64,000 nt of DNA, from assembly GCA_029556615.1 (NCBI GenBank), contig JAKQDD010000176.1, positions 62,001-126,000 of the forward strand, read 5' to 3'. Of this stretch, positions 28,290 through 38,223 are shown piece by piece (position 1 is the first letter of the stretch; every line of letters starts with the position of its first letter). The notes beneath the pieces were generated by a model, which saw only the letters and a program-made list of their open reading frames with translations, was not told where the DNA came from and did not search any database. The position numbers and the translations under genes are program-made. Source of the DNA: Verrucomicrobiota bacterium. Its GTDB lineage: Bacteria; Verrucomicrobiota; Verrucomicrobiia; Limisphaerales; J093.

Positions 28290-28481
28290 GGCGGGACTGA
28301 AAGTGGCCTCCGCACGCGGACTTGGCAAGCTCCCGGTGGGCTTGGTCTCGGGTGTTTATCCCGTTGTGGAAATACCGGCCATGGGGTGAACACCCCATGC
28401 CACGCACCGGCATCGCTGTGCCATACTCCCCCCCCAGGGCCGTCACCAGCAGCCGACGCTGGCCCCGGGAAGTTGCGACGC

Positions 28482-28570
28482 TAGAGTCCTCGACTTGTGG
28501 AATTTGTGGTCAACAGGTCAAGTTTGGCCCCTGCCGTTCCAGGCCTCCCCACCTTCCGTCGAGGACTCTG
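28482..28570 (+). repeat. Repeat element A, copy 4 site
   Basis: The left end TAGAGTCCTCGA and the right end TCGAGGACTCTG are inverted repeats with one mismatch at the tip. The interior includes GTCAACAGGTCAAGTTTGG and CCTGCCGTTCCA. It is joined to element B by a 3-bp spacer. Confidence 0.85.
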
Positions 28571-28573
28571 CAT

Positions 28574-28661
28574 TAGCGAGGCGTGGAAGAGAGGGTGGGC
28601 AAGCACAGCAGGGTCTTCATGAACCTGAGGACTCGACCGGGTCTGAGGCACGCCTCACTAG
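28574..28661 (+). repeat. Repeat element B, copy 4
   Basis: The ends TAGCGAGGCG and CGCCTCACTA are inverted repeats with one mismatch. The interior GAGAGGGTGGGCAAGCACAG, GGTCTTCATGAACCTGAGG and ACTCGACCGGGTCTGAGG is close to the consensus. Confidence 0.85.
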
Positions 28662-28816
28662 TGGTACCAACGCTGAAGTCAGATGAACATAACGACGTTG
28701 CATGCCTTCAGCCGCCATATGAGGATATCCGACATGCTCAAGCTGCTGCCAGGTTGTTGGCTCTCGCTCCCGGCTTGCCTTCAGATCCATAGCGCTGTGC
28801 CAGGGAAGGAACCCCG

Positions 28817-30328
28817 TTGATGAAACGCCTCATGCTCTTCATCGAACCCACGGCGGCCCAGGTCAACATCTTCTCCCAGTTCACCTTGCCGCGCCTGGGC
28901 AGCTTCATCCTCGCCGGGCTGGTGAACCGCCGTGGCTCCTGGCGTGCCCGTGTGTTCGTCGAGGGACGCCGGCGGTTCGACTTGGCGGCCTGGATGGCGG
29001 ATCACGGCCGCCCCGAGGTGGTGGGCATCTCGACCATCACCCCGACCGTCAAACGGGGGTACGCCCTTGCGGACGAGTGCAGGGCCCTGGGCTTGCCCGT
29101 GATCCTCGGGGGGCCGCATGTCACGTTCCTTCCCGACGAGGCGCTGGCGCACGCGCCCCTCGTCGTGCGGGGAGAGGGCGAAAGCGCCATGAACGCCCTG
29201 CTGGATCTCTGGAACGATGGCCATGTCGACGCCGCGAATCCTCGGTATGCGGCCGTTCCGAACCTCTCCTGGAAGGACGCCGCGGGCACCATTCAACACA
29301 ATCCCCTCGCCCCATGGATCATGGACCTGGATGCGCTGCCGGTGCCGGATTTCGCGCTGGCCGACGGCACCGCTGAATGCCTGGTCGGGGGCAAGAAGAC
29401 CGTGATGGTGCAAACCTCCCGCGGCTGCCCCTTCGATTGCTCCTTCTGTTCGGTGACAGGCATGTTTGGCAAGAGGTTCCGGTATCGCTCGGTCGGGTCC
29501 ATCCTCGACGAGTTCCGCCGCTACGACACCCGGGAGCACTTTATTTTCTTCTGCGACGACAATTTCACGGCGAACAGGCGGCGCGCCCGGGAACTGCTCG
29601 AGGCGATGCGGACGGCCGGTTTCCGTTTCCAGTGGTCCACCCAGGTGCGCACAGATGTCGGCAGCGATCCTGATCTCGTGCGCCTGATGAAGAGCGCAGG
29701 CTGTCATACGGTGTTCGTCGGGTTCGAATCGGTGAATCCCCGCAGCCTGGCAGAGATGAAGAAGGGCCAGAGTCTGGACGACACCCGCCTCGCCATCCGC
29801 GTCATCCAGCAGGCTGGCATCCACATTCATGGCATGTTTGTGTTCGGCTTCGAGGGGGATGACAGGGACACCGTCGAGGCCACCGTTCGTTTCGCCCAAC
29901 AGACCCGGCTCACGAGCGTGCAGTTGCTCATCCTGACGCCACTTCCGGGCTCCGAGCTCTACGAACACATGCGAGCCGAAGGGCGGATCACCTCGTTTGA
30001 CTGGGACCTTTACGATACGCATCACGTGGTGTTTCGGCCCGCGTTGCTCACGCCGCTTGAACTCCAGCAGGCTCAAGTCCGCGGACATCAACGTCTGTAT
30101 TCGCTGCCCGAGTGCCTGCGGAAGCTCGTCGCCGGCCGCTGGGTATCGGCCGGTCTGTCGCTTTATGGGTGGAAAACCAACCGCGACTGGCAGAAGGCGA
30201 ATCAACCCTACCTGCGCACGTTAGCCGCCGCCTCACCTCCCGCTGGTGCGGACCGGACGTCCAGGGCCTGGCGTGCGCTGGTGGCTGAGCAAGGAAACCC
30301 GGCGCCGCCTGGACCAGACGGGAGATGA
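28817..30328 (+). CDS. B12-binding-domain radical SAM protein
   Basis: 503 residues. The N-terminal ~150 residues form a cobalamin-binding Rossmann domain ('VVGISTITPTVKRGYALADE' and 'PVILGGPHVTFLPDEAL'). The radical SAM core follows, with the [4Fe-4S] motif CxxxCxxC in 'SRGCPFDCSFCSVT', then 'HFIFFCDDNFTANRRRAREL' and 'VGFESVNPRSLAEMKKGQ'. This matches the large B12-radical SAM class that includes methyltransferases and BchE-like cyclases; the reaction cannot be inferred. The gene stands alone and starts 155 bp after an A-B repeat. Confidence 0.93.
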   Translation: MMKRLMLFIEPTAAQVNIFSQFTLPRLGSFILAGLVNRRGSWRARVFVEGRRRFDLAAWMADHGRPEVVGISTITPTVKRGYALADECRALGLPVILGGPHVTFLPDEALAHAPLVVRGEGESAMNALLDLWNDGHVDAANPRYAAVPNLSWKDAAGTIQHNPLAPWIMDLDALPVPDFALADGTAECLVGGKKTVMVQTSRGCPFDCSFCSVTGMFGKRFRYRSVGSILDEFRRYDTREHFIFFCDDNFTANRRRARELLEAMRTAGFRFQWSTQVRTDVGSDPDLVRLMKSAGCHTVFVGFESVNPRSLAEMKKGQSLDDTRLAIRVIQQAGIHIHGMFVFGFEGDDRDTVEATVRFAQQTRLTSVQLLILTPLPGSELYEHMRAEGRITSFDWDLYDTHHVVFRPALLTPLELQQAQVRGHQRLYSLPECLRKLVAGRWVSAGLSLYGWKTNRDWQKANQPYLRTLAAASPPAGADRTSRAWRALVAEQGNPAPPGPDGR

Positions 30329-30837
30329 CCCCGTGGGCCGTCGGCGTGTCCGGCGATGGGCCCTCGTGGTCCGTGTGCCGTCGAATCTTGGGCGCAACGA
30401 GTGTCCACCCATTTCCCCCGTCACGTCGATGCAGCAATTGACACTTCTTCGAGGAGGGCTATAAGGGCTACAAGGACAGAAAGCCGTTCCATCGCACCAG
30501 GTTCATGCGTCACTCACCCACCCATGTCGGTGGGGCAATGAACCCCGCCTTGGGAGCAGAGGGGTGGGACGTGCCACGAAAGAGGAGGAGCGTCATGAGA
30601 AGTCGGATTCGCAGCCGATGGGTCAGTTTCCTTAGCACGGGAGCAGGGGAGAAACGGGTCCCGGGGTCAAAAGCGTGCTCGGCGCCGCGGATTCCGGTAT
30701 TGACGAGAAGGCATCGGCGCTGGGGATAGGCGTGGCTTGGCAAACCGTCGCCGAACCGATGAGAGACACTCGCGTCGTACTGCTCATGGAAGCGGCGAGC
30801 GGCTTCTATCGCGTCAGGGGAGGGGAGTGATGCGGAT
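30329..30837. other. Intergenic region, no supported gene
   Basis: About 510 bp. A short frame starting at an ATG at 30595 has a purine-rich site (AGAGGAGGAG) but encodes only ~44 basic residues with no recognisable pattern. The remainder shows no gene I can support. Confidence 0.5.
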
Positions 30838-31239
30838 TCACCGGCCGGCCGTTTTTTGCTGCACGCGCTTTGCGAAGCCGGCCACCCGGATGATCTGGAG
30901 CCGATGCACACCCCGTGCAATCAGTTCCGTCTCGTCATAAGCCTCCACCTGGAATGTGATCCGCGCTCCTTCCACGCCGATGACGCGAGCCGTGCAGGTC
31001 ACGGTGTGGCCCAGCGGCGTGGGTGCCACATGGCGCACCTCAATCTCGAGGCCGACGGTGCTTTCAGAAGGTTCCAGCCAGGGCAGGACCGCTTGGCGGG
31101 CCGCGTGCTCCAAGTACCAAATCAGCGATGGCGTGCACAGAACAGGCGGCATCCCGCCGTCAGCGAAGTCGATGGCGTGCTGCGCCTCGACAACGAACTT
31201 CTGTTCACCGGACGCCCCGACGCGAGGATGGCCCTTCAT
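30838..31239 (-). CDS. Hotdog-fold thioesterase (FlK-like)
   Basis: 133 residues from the ATG at 31239. The frame is open upstream, but that part has no family similarity. The sequence follows the fluoroacetyl-CoA thioesterase-like pattern: 'VLCTPSLIWYLEHAARQAV' (Thr and Glu of the presumed triad), 'STVGLEIEVRHVAPTPLG' (His) and 'GVHRLQIIRV'. Members hydrolyse acyl-CoA thioesters; the physiological substrate is unknown. It is divergent from the bacterioferritin gene. Confidence 0.85.
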   Translation of the reverse strand: MKGHPRVGASGEQKFVVEAQHAIDFADGGMPPVLCTPSLIWYLEHAARQAVLPWLEPSESTVGLEIEVRHVAPTPLGHTVTCTARVIGVEGARITFQVEAYDETELIARGVHRLQIIRVAGFAKRVQQKTAGR

Positions 31240-31605
31240 GCAATGGTCTTGAGATGTGCCGTTGGGTGGCAGGGTACCCGGCCCGGTCGGCGCTGAACAG
31301 GCCATTGTCTTGGCGAGGATTCGCCTCAGACCGACGAGGCCTGTCGTCCGTCCGCACGCGACGGGTCTCGATTGCGGTTTGCGCCGTTCGACTCTGTCGA
31401 ACCGCGGCCACTGTCCACTGCTTCTGTCGGCTCGCGGGGACGCTCGCCCCACCAACCTTCAGCGCGCACAGTCCGGTGGGGCTAGGGGGCGCCGCTGCGC
31501 GGCGCGGGATCCGGGGCCCCTGCGCCGGCTTGACCGGGCACGGGCCTGCGGGTCAGACTGGGAGCCGAAGTGCGCAACGGACCTCAACCACGAAAACGAG
31601 AAGCC
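31240..31605. other. Intergenic region between divergent thioesterase and bacterioferritin genes
   Basis: About 365 bp of GC-rich sequence with no supported gene. It should hold both promoters. I did not see a Fur-box-like palindrome that I would defend. Confidence 0.5.
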
Positions 31606-32103
31606 ATGACTAAGAAGACCAGCATCCAGCTGTTGAATGAGGCGGTGGCCGACGAGCTGCAGGCAGTGCACCAGTACATGTATTGGCACTTTCACCTGGA
31701 CGACCAAGGCTTCGGACCGCTTTCCCTGCTCCTCAAACGGATTGCCATCGAGGAGATGGGCCACGTCGAGCGCCTCGCGGAACGCATTCTCTTCCTCAAG
31801 GGCGACGTCGTGATGGTGCCGGCCGGTCCGGTCGAAACGATCGTCGACCCGGAGAAGATCCTGGCCAAGGCCGCCACGATGGAACAGGACGCGGTGGCGG
31901 CCTACAATCAAGCCGCCCTCCAGTGTGCCCAGAACGCGGACGCGGCCTCGAAACAGGTGTTCGAAGCCCTGGTCAACGATGAGGAGCGGCATTTCGACCA
32001 GTTCGACAAGCAGCTGGAGAACATCAAGCGCTTCGGGCCCAACTATCTGGCGCTGCAGTCGTTCGACAGGACGCCTTCAAGTCCGGAGCCGACGGGCGAA
32101 TAG
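31606..32103 (+). CDS. bfr: Bacterioferritin
   Basis: 165 residues from the ATG at 31606; an in-frame upstream start would add 12 basic residues outside the family. Four-helix ferritin with diiron ligands in 'ADELQAVHQYMYWHFHL', 'IAIEEMGHVERLAERILFL' and 'NDEERHFDQFD'. The methionine in 'EEMGH' is where bacterioferritins place their haem-ligating Met. It stores iron and detoxifies peroxide. It is followed by a convergent small membrane protein gene. Confidence 0.92.
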   Translation: MTKKTSIQLLNEAVADELQAVHQYMYWHFHLDDQGFGPLSLLLKRIAIEEMGHVERLAERILFLKGDVVMVPAGPVETIVDPEKILAKAATMEQDAVAAYNQAALQCAQNADAASKQVFEALVNDEERHFDQFDKQLENIKRFGPNYLALQSFDRTPSSPEPTGE

Positions 32104-32113
32104 GACGGCGGCG

Positions 32114-32305
32114 TCACTTCGGCTTCACGGGATCAAGCAGCACCACCAGGAGCGTTGCGACCGGCCCCAGGAAGAGCGATAAGGCCCACCACGCCAGGCC
32201 GCTGCGGCCCTTGCCCTGCGCCAGCCCGGCATTGATGAGCGCCAGCGTGAACCAGCCCACCGCGTAGGGGGCGGATGCCGTTCCGAGTTCGATGGCGGCG
32301 ATCAT
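32114..32305 (-). CDS. Small two-helix membrane protein
   Basis: 63 residues with two hydrophobic segments ('YAVGWFTLALINAGLAQGKG' and 'GLAWWALSLFLGPVATLLVV') joined by a short basic turn with 'GRSG', and a tail ending 'DPVKPK'. This pattern (helix, G-K/R-S-G-L-x-W, helix with G-P) is frequent in small uncharacterised bacterial membrane proteins. Function unknown. It ends 10 bp after the convergent bfr gene. Confidence 0.68.
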   Translation of the reverse strand: MIAAIELGTASAPYAVGWFTLALINAGLAQGKGRSGLAWWALSLFLGPVATLLVVLLDPVKPK

Positions 32306-32365
32306 GTCCTGACTCTGCCTTTCGAATGGCGCGGGCGCCAGTACACAGGCGCCTGCGTCTTGGAA

Positions 32366-33271
32366 TCAGAGCAGGGGGGCGGTCTCGGCCAGACGCCTGT
32401 AGTCCGGGTCGCTCGAGTCCCAGGGCAGGCTGTGGACGGGATTGACGCCGGCCGATGGGCGCTGCGAGCGCGTGTTGTCGGCGGAAAACTCCGAGTTCAG
32501 TTCCTTCATTCGGGGGCCGCGCCAGCGGAAGGTCTCGCCGTGGCCGTCCATAAAGGAGAGATTGCAGCCGTTGACGTGACGGCCGGCGGGCAGGTTCCAG
32601 ACCCCGCCGGGATCGCTGCTTGTGCTCCCGGGGATGGGACGGTTGAAGCCGATCGCACCGTTGTCGATGCTGATGGCGTTCTCCTCGATGAACACCGAGG
32701 TCATCGAGGGGTTCTTGACCGCCGTATAACGCTTGGCGATGAGCCCCGTGCGCTCCCCCAAGTCCAGGTTGTTGCCCAGCCAGACCGAGACCGAGTACGA
32801 CCGATTATGCGGCACGCGCGTGCCGGAGCCGCGGCCCACACCCTGGATATACGCCCGGCTGGCGGGGCACTGGTAGATCGCCAGCGAACTGTTGTACGGG
32901 AAGAGCACGCCGTATCGGGGATGCTCGGGGTAGTCGGTCACATACTCCTGCACATTCCCCTTGATCCAGGCCTTGTCACCGGGACTCGCGACGCCATTGA
33001 CCGAATTGTCCATCAGGATGTCGCCGTTGTCGGTGGCATACAGCTCGAAAGCGACCTGGAGCTGCTTGGCATTGTTCAGGCAGCTGATGGTCTGGGCCTT
33101 GCTCTTGGCTTTGCTCAGCGCCGGCATCAGCATCGCCGCCAGAATGGCGATGATGGCGATCACGACCAGCAGCTCGATCAGGGTGAATCCGCAGCGTCGA
33201 TGCTCCCGTCGGTTACACCGAACCCCACAGCCTGTCTCGTTGGCACACGTCATCATTTTCAGTCTCCGCAC
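32366..33271 (-). CDS. Pseudopilin-like protein (N-methylation motif, H-x9-DG)
   Basis: 301 residues. The prepilin cleavage/methylation motif '[20 protein letters not shown]' is followed by a helical stem '[20 protein letters not shown]'. The C-terminal part contains '[16 protein letters not shown]', the H-x9-DG signature of the large pseudopilin-like group of Planctomycetota and Verrucomicrobiota. These are presumably processed by a prepilin peptidase and anchored in the envelope. The start may be at the second Met (residue 6 or 7). It is divergent from the large secreted protein gene at 33404. Confidence 0.92.
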   Translation of the reverse strand: MRRLKMMTCANETGCGVRCNRREHRRCGFTLIELLVVIAIIAILAAMLMPALSKAKSKAQTISCLNNAKQLQVAFELYATDNGDILMDNSVNGVASPGDKAWIKGNVQEYVTDYPEHPRYGVLFPYNSSLAIYQCPASRAYIQGVGRGSGTRVPHNRSYSVSVWLGNNLDLGERTGLIAKRYTAVKNPSMTSVFIEENAISIDNGAIGFNRPIPGSTSSDPGGVWNLPAGRHVNGCNLSFMDGHGETFRWRGPRMKELNSEFSADNTRSQRPSAGVNPVHSLPWDSSDPDYRRLAETAPLL

Positions 33272-33403
33272 GCCTATAGGGTCGCCGAAGTCGCAATCTC
33301 TGCAAGTCCGAATTCAGTTGGGCTTGACGCCGACACCGCTCCCACGCCAATCTAAGAGTTCCATAATAGAAGGCTCGCGCATACAGAGAAACGAAGCAGA
33401 ACC

Positions 33404-36400
33404 ATGAATCGTCTGACCATCATGAACCGATTCCGTGATCCCATCCGAAACCTCCTTGGCCGGTGTCTGGCGCTTCTCATGCTGCTGCTGGTTGCGGGGC
33501 TGAGCGCGACCCGTGACGCACGCGCCCAGTCGTTTCAGCTCGAGCCGCTTTGGAGCCTGGCACCCGGGGATGTTGAATTCCTGGACACCGGCCATTTGAC
33601 GCGGGGCTTGGCGTACAATCCCGCCACGGGCCACCTCCTCGTGGTGAGTCGCACGGGGACCGCGGCGGTGCATGTCCTCGACAGCGCCACCGGCGCGTAC
33701 CTCGGGACGCTGCCGTTTGATAGCGGTGTCGTTGCCGGAGGAACGTTCCCGGTCAACATGATCGGTATCACCGACGACGGCGTCATTTACGTCGGCAACC
33801 TGACCACCGACGCCAATGATCCCGCCGCCAACAAGGGGCCGTTCCGGCTTTATCGGTGGGATGACGAGTCAGCCCTGCCCGCCCTGGTCTATGTCGGGGA
33901 TCCCTCGAATGCCGACGCCGTCGCCAACAACCGGCGCTTTGGCGATTCGCTCGTCGTCCGCGGCACGGGCGTGAACACGCAGATTCTCCTCGGCACCACC
34001 GAGAAAAACGTGGCGGTGCTGAGCACGGCGGACGGATTCAGCTTCGACGCGACGAAGGTCGTGACCGATGCGGCTTCCGGCGACATGCGCTGGGGATTGG
34101 CGTGGGGCGCGGGAGACGCCTTCTGGGCGAAGCAGGCCGGCGGGAATCTCAAGCAGTTCACGCTCAATCTGGCCGCCGGCACGGCCGCTCTTGCCAGGAC
34201 GGTTACTGGAATCACCGGCGCGCCGCTCGCGCTTGACGTTTCTCGAGGCTTGCTCGGCGTCGTCGAGGCGGGTTCGGCGGCGACCAGCAACCACAAGTTC
34301 CGACTCTATGACATCTCCGATCCAGCCGCGCCCCAGCAACAGGACGCGACCCGCGATTTCCCCGGGGGCTACGCCAACGGGAATCTGACGGGCGCCGTGG
34401 CGTTGCGCGGCGACCGGGTGTTTGCGCTCGAATCGAACAACGGCCTGATGGCGTTCACGCTCACAGAAGTCTTTCTGCCGCCGGCGATTGCGACGCCGCC
34501 GGCGAATGTCACCGTCTGGGAAGGCGCCGAAACCTACACCTTCACTGTGGGCGTGAGCGGCTCGAAACCGCTGACCTATCAGTGGCGCTTTGACGGCGTG
34601 GACATTCCGGGCGCGACCGCCTCGACCCTGACGCTCTCGAACATCGCCGCGGTCCATCAGGGCGGCTACAGCGTCGTGGTGAACAATGCCGGCGGTTCGG
34701 CCACGAGCGCTGCGGCAACGCTCACGGTCACCCCCTCGAATCCCTCGCCCCAAGTCGAGAACCTCTGGAACGTCCTGCCTGGCACCCGGCCCTACCTCAC
34801 CTCCGGCTACAAGGAATACGGGGTCGCCATCAACCCGGCTACGACCAACGTCATCGTCCTGACCCGGCCCAACCCGACCAACATGATCGCCGTGCTCGAC
34901 ATGGCAACCGGCGCGCACAAGCACTACATCGATTACTCCGGTCTCACCCTCGCCGGCGGGATGAACAAGCTGGACGTCGCCGATGACGGCGTGATCTACA
35001 TCTGCAATCTGAGCACGGCGACTGCCACCACGCCGTTCACCATTTACGGGATCGGGGATGACAGTCCCTACACCCCGGATCAATGGCTCGCCTTCTCGGG
35101 CGACCCCGGCAATGGCGTGACCGAAAGCACCGATGGTTGGGGCGCCAACATCGACGTGCGCGGCGGCGGCCTCGACACTGAGATCCTCGTTGGCGCCGGG
35201 AAGTGGAGTCCCACGACCCTGCAAGTGCGCACGGTGGCCATCCTCAAACCCAACGAGAACTACGAGTTCATTTCGACGCCGATCACCGTGCCGGACGCGC
35301 CCGCCAACATCTTCCGGTTCGGGCTGGCATGGGGCCCCGGCGGAAACACCTTCTGGGTGAAAGCCGTGGGCAACCTCTACCTGGTCGAATTCGACCTGGC
35401 CAGCGGCCTCGGCACCATCAAAGCCACGTATCCCACCACCGGCGCCCGCAGCGTTCCCTCGTCGGTCACCGGCATCAAGTATGATCCCGCATACGGTCTC
35501 CTGGCCGGCTTGCGCAATGGCAGTCCTCCGACTCCCGTGAGCGTGCCGGTCTACGACGTGACGGATGTCGAGAAGGGCCCGCTGTGGGTGGATAACGAGC
35601 TGTTCACCACCTACAATGCGGACATCGAGTACCAAGGCAACGTGGATTTCGGTGCCGGCTACCTGGTCGCCCTGGGCGTGAACAACGGGCTGAAGGCCTT
35701 CAAGGTCAATGCGGGCGCAGGAAGCAGCCTGCCGGTCATTCTGACCCATCCCGCCGACGCCACGTGCTTTGCCGGGACCAGCGTGACGCTGCGGGCAGCC
35801 GCCGACAGCGCGACGCCGATCAGTTACCAGTGGTATTTCAATGGCACCGAGGCCATTCCGGGTGCCACGTCCGACTCGCTGACCCTCAACAACGTCCAGT
35901 TGGATCAGGCCGGCCAATACTCGGTCCGCGCGACCAACGCCTCGGGATCCCGGGACAGCTGGCCCGCGACGCTCACCGTGCTGCCGCTCTATCAGACCGC
36001 GCAAATGGCCAATATCTGGACGCTCGCGCCCGGCAGCCGGCCCTATTTGACGACTGCCTACCAGCAGTACGGCATGGCCTTCAACCCGGCGACGTCCAAC
36101 CTCCTGATCGTTCACTACGACAACGTCACCTATGAGACCGCCGTCGCCGTGCTCGACGCGCTCACGGGCGCCGAAAAGCACTTCCTCGACGTCAGCATGG
36201 TTTGGGGCGGCAACCGGTACCTTAACAAGATCGGCGTGGCGGACGACGGTGTCGTCTACGCGGCGAACCGGACGACGGCCGCCGCGGCGACTCCGCTCAC
36301 GGTGTACCGCTGGGCTGACGACCAGCCGGGCACCATCGCCTCGATCGCCTTCAACGGCGACCCGTTCCCGGTGCTGAATCCCAACAAGCTCTGCGGCTGG

Positions 36401-37168
36401 ACCATGGAAGTGCGCGGCGCGGGGCTCGGAACCGAGATCCTGCTCAGCACCGACTCGACCAACGTCGTCTCGATCCTGACCACCACCGACGGTTTCAACT
36501 TCACACCGAACGAAATCCTGGTGGCCGGTGCGCCGGCCAACTTCGCCCGTCTCGGCATCGCCTGGGGCGTGGGCAACACCTTCTGGGTCAAGACGTGGCA
36601 GGGGCCGCTTTATCTGGTGGAATACAACCTGGCGGCCGGGACCGGCACGATCCTGCGGACCTACGGCACGGACGTCGTGCCGGCGACGGTCACGACCCTC
36701 AGTTACAACGATCCGCTGAAGTTCCTGGCTGGCGTGGCGCGGGACGACCAAAAGAACGTCCTCGTCTACAGCGTGGCCAACCTGGACGCCGGTCCGAAGT
36801 TGCTCGACCAAGAAGTGTTCCCGACCTCGAACCCCAGTATCGAAGCCAACGGCGCGCTGGATTTCGGGGGGAACCAGTATCTCTTTGCGCTCAACGAGAA
36901 CAACGGCGTGATGGCGTTCCTGATCGACACCGATTACGTCCCGCCGACGGAGGCCTTCAGCATCCTGAGCGTCAAGTCAGCGGCCGGCAGCGTGACGCTG
37001 GAATGGGAGGCGAGCGCCGGCACCGCCTACCAGGTCCAGTCGGCTGACGCCCTGGGAGGCGCCTGGCAGAACCTGGGCAGCCCGGTTCTCGCGACCGGTG
37101 CGACCGCTTCCTATGTGGATGCGGCACCCGCCGGCGCCCGTCGATTCTATCGAATCCAGGCCAAATAG
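33404..37168 (+). CDS. Secreted protein with three propeller-like modules alternating with Ig-like domains
   Basis: 1254 residues. Signal peptide 'CLALLMLLLVAGLSATRDAR' lies near residues 20-42; an ATG at 33422 is an alternative start. Three ~300-residue modules occupy ~48-355, ~450-770 and ~870-1180. Each has the same landmarks: 'GLAYNPATGHLLVV', 'GVAINPATTNVIVL' or 'GMAFNPATSNLLIV'; then 'DDGVIY' or 'DDGVVY'; then 'FxxGLAWGxGxxFWxK'; then 'LESNNGLMAF', 'LGVNNGLKAF' or 'LNENNGVMAF'. They resemble DUF4623-type repeats. Ig-like domains at ~360-445 and ~775-865 separate them. The last ~70 residues end in 'RFYRIQAK'. Function unknown; extracellular binding or scaffold role inferred. Confidence 0.87.
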   Translation: MNRLTIMNRFRDPIRNLLGRCLALLMLLLVAGLSATRDARAQSFQLEPLWSLAPGDVEFLDTGHLTRGLAYNPATGHLLVVSRTGTAAVHVLDSATGAYLGTLPFDSGVVAGGTFPVNMIGITDDGVIYVGNLTTDANDPAANKGPFRLYRWDDESALPALVYVGDPSNADAVANNRRFGDSLVVRGTGVNTQILLGTTEKNVAVLSTADGFSFDATKVVTDAASGDMRWGLAWGAGDAFWAKQAGGNLKQFTLNLAAGTAALARTVTGITGAPLALDVSRGLLGVVEAGSAATSNHKFRLYDISDPAAPQQQDATRDFPGGYANGNLTGAVALRGDRVFALESNNGLMAFTLTEVFLPPAIATPPANVTVWEGAETYTFTVGVSGSKPLTYQWRFDGVDIPGATASTLTLSNIAAVHQGGYSVVVNNAGGSATSAAATLTVTPSNPSPQVENLWNVLPGTRPYLTSGYKEYGVAINPATTNVIVLTRPNPTNMIAVLDMATGAHKHYIDYSGLTLAGGMNKLDVADDGVIYICNLSTATATTPFTIYGIGDDSPYTPDQWLAFSGDPGNGVTESTDGWGANIDVRGGGLDTEILVGAGKWSPTTLQVRTVAILKPNENYEFISTPITVPDAPANIFRFGLAWGPGGNTFWVKAVGNLYLVEFDLASGLGTIKATYPTTGARSVPSSVTGIKYDPAYGLLAGLRNGSPPTPVSVPVYDVTDVEKGPLWVDNELFTTYNADIEYQGNVDFGAGYLVALGVNNGLKAFKVNAGAGSSLPVILTHPADATCFAGTSVTLRAAADSATPISYQWYFNGTEAIPGATSDSLTLNNVQLDQAGQYSVRATNASGSRDSWPATLTVLPLYQTAQMANIWTLAPGSRPYLTTAYQQYGMAFNPATSNLLIVHYDNVTYETAVAVLDALTGAEKHFLDVSMVWGGNRYLNKIGVADDGVVYAANRTTAAAATPLTVYRWADDQPGTIASIAFNGDPFPVLNPNKLCGWTMEVRGAGLGTEILLSTDSTNVVSILTTTDGFNFTPNEILVAGAPANFARLGIAWGVGNTFWVKTWQGPLYLVEYNLAAGTGTILRTYGTDVVPATVTTLSYNDPLKFLAGVARDDQKNVLVYSVANLDAGPKLLDQEVFPTSNPSIEANGALDFGGNQYLFALNENNGVMAFLIDTDYVPPTEAFSILSVKSAAGSVTLEWEASAGTAYQVQSADALGGAWQNLGSPVLATGATASYVDAAPAGARRFYRIQAK

Positions 37169-37239
37169 AGTCCTCAACGTCCCCTCCCGGAAGGTCACGT
37201 TCGACTTTACCGCGCCGAGAGTTTCGACAGACTCTCGGC

Positions 37240-38088
37240 ATGCCAGAGCTGCCCGAAGTCGAGACTATCCGGCGCGAGCTGGAACCCCTGGTCCGGGACA
37301 AGACCATCCGGGGGGTGAGGATCGAACGAAGCGATATCATCGGCTTCCCGGCCCCGGACATGTTCGCTCGAGCGATCCTCGGGCAACGGATTGCGGAGCT
37401 CGGTCGCCGGGGCAAGTATCTGTTGGTCCGCCTTTGCGCAGGGACCGTTGTCCGCCAGTTGCTCGTCGTCCATCTCCGGCTCAGCGGTCAACTCGCGGTG
37501 CACGCCGCTCGGACGCGGCCCCTGCGCTTCGAGCGTGTCCGATTCCTGCTGTCGGGCGGGGAGTGCCTCGTGTTCATCGAGCCACGCGTGTTGGGGCGGG
37601 TTTACCTGGTCGAGGAGGACCATCTGCCGGACGTCTTGGGGGGCTTGAGACACATGGGACTCGAGCCGATTCAACCGGAGTTCGATGCGGCCTACCTGCG
37701 CCGGAAGGTGGGACATCGGAGCGCGCGCATCAAAGCTCTGCTTCTCGACCAGCGGATTGCTGCCGGGGTTGGCAACATCTACTCGGACGAAGCGTTGTTC
37801 CGGGCCGGGATCAACCCGAACCGGCCGGGTGATGCCCTCCGGCCCCGCGAGATCGAACGGTTGGCAGCGGCGTTGCGGGATGTCTTGCTGGAAGGCATCA
37901 AGCACCTGGGCACCTCGATGCGGGACTCGCGGTATCGCAGGCCCAATCACCTGCCGGGTGGGTTTCAGAAGCTGTTGCAAGTGTTTGGACGCGAAGGCGA
38001 GCCATGTCGGATTTGCGGGAGTGAGATTGTGGCCTGCACGATTGCGAACCGGACGTCGCGGTACTGTCCGAGGTGCCAGCGGCGGTGA
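37240..38088 (+). CDS. mutM: Formamidopyrimidine-DNA glycosylase
   Basis: 282 residues. It removes oxidised purines such as 8-oxoguanine and cleaves the abasic site. 'MPELPEVETIRREL' contains the N-terminal catalytic proline and Glu3-equivalent. The 'RRGKYLLVRL' Lys motif is present, as is the H2TH region 'LLLDQRIAAGVGNIYSDEAL'. A C-terminal zinc finger 'CRICGSEI' and 'CPRC' completes it. It lies 71 bp after the propeller/Ig protein gene. Confidence 0.97.
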   Translation: MPELPEVETIRRELEPLVRDKTIRGVRIERSDIIGFPAPDMFARAILGQRIAELGRRGKYLLVRLCAGTVVRQLLVVHLRLSGQLAVHAARTRPLRFERVRFLLSGGECLVFIEPRVLGRVYLVEEDHLPDVLGGLRHMGLEPIQPEFDAAYLRRKVGHRSARIKALLLDQRIAAGVGNIYSDEALFRAGINPNRPGDALRPREIERLAAALRDVLLEGIKHLGTSMRDSRYRRPNHLPGGFQKLLQVFGREGEPCRICGSEIVACTIANRTSRYCPRCQRR

Positions 38089-38120
38089 AGACGGCGGGAG
38101 CCCAATCCGCGTGAAGAACA

Positions 38121-38193
38121 AAGTGCCAGGTTCATTGTCGGCCGACGCGCGCCCGACACCACGGAGCAAAAAACAGAGTGCCAGGTTCACTGT
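38121..38193. repeat. REP-like direct repeat pair next to a transposase remnant
   Basis: AAGTGCCAGGTTCATTGT (38121-38138) recurs as AGTGCCAGGTTCACTGT (38177-38193). The two lie ~55 bp apart and immediately beside the RAYT remnant. Short repeats flanking RAYT genes are typical of REP systems. Confidence 0.55.
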
Positions 38194-38223
38194 TTGCTGA
38201 GACCCGGAATGTCCCACGGAATG

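Larger units (their letters stand above)
28290..28816. other. Intergenic region with joined A and B repeats
   Basis: About 190 bp without a recognisable gene, then an A-B repeat pair (28482-28661), then ~155 bp leading to the radical SAM gene. No clear promoter was picked. Confidence 0.6.

Noticed and set aside
30505..30729. A short frame with a purine-rich site before an ATG at 30595
   Set aside because: It would encode ~44 basic residues with no conserved look. Kept only as a note in the intergenic entry.
33869..36811. A 980-codon minus-strand open frame
   Set aside because: It is the antisense shadow of the propeller/Ig gene. It has Arg/Gly/Asp/Val-rich composition, no signal peptide and no recognisable domains.
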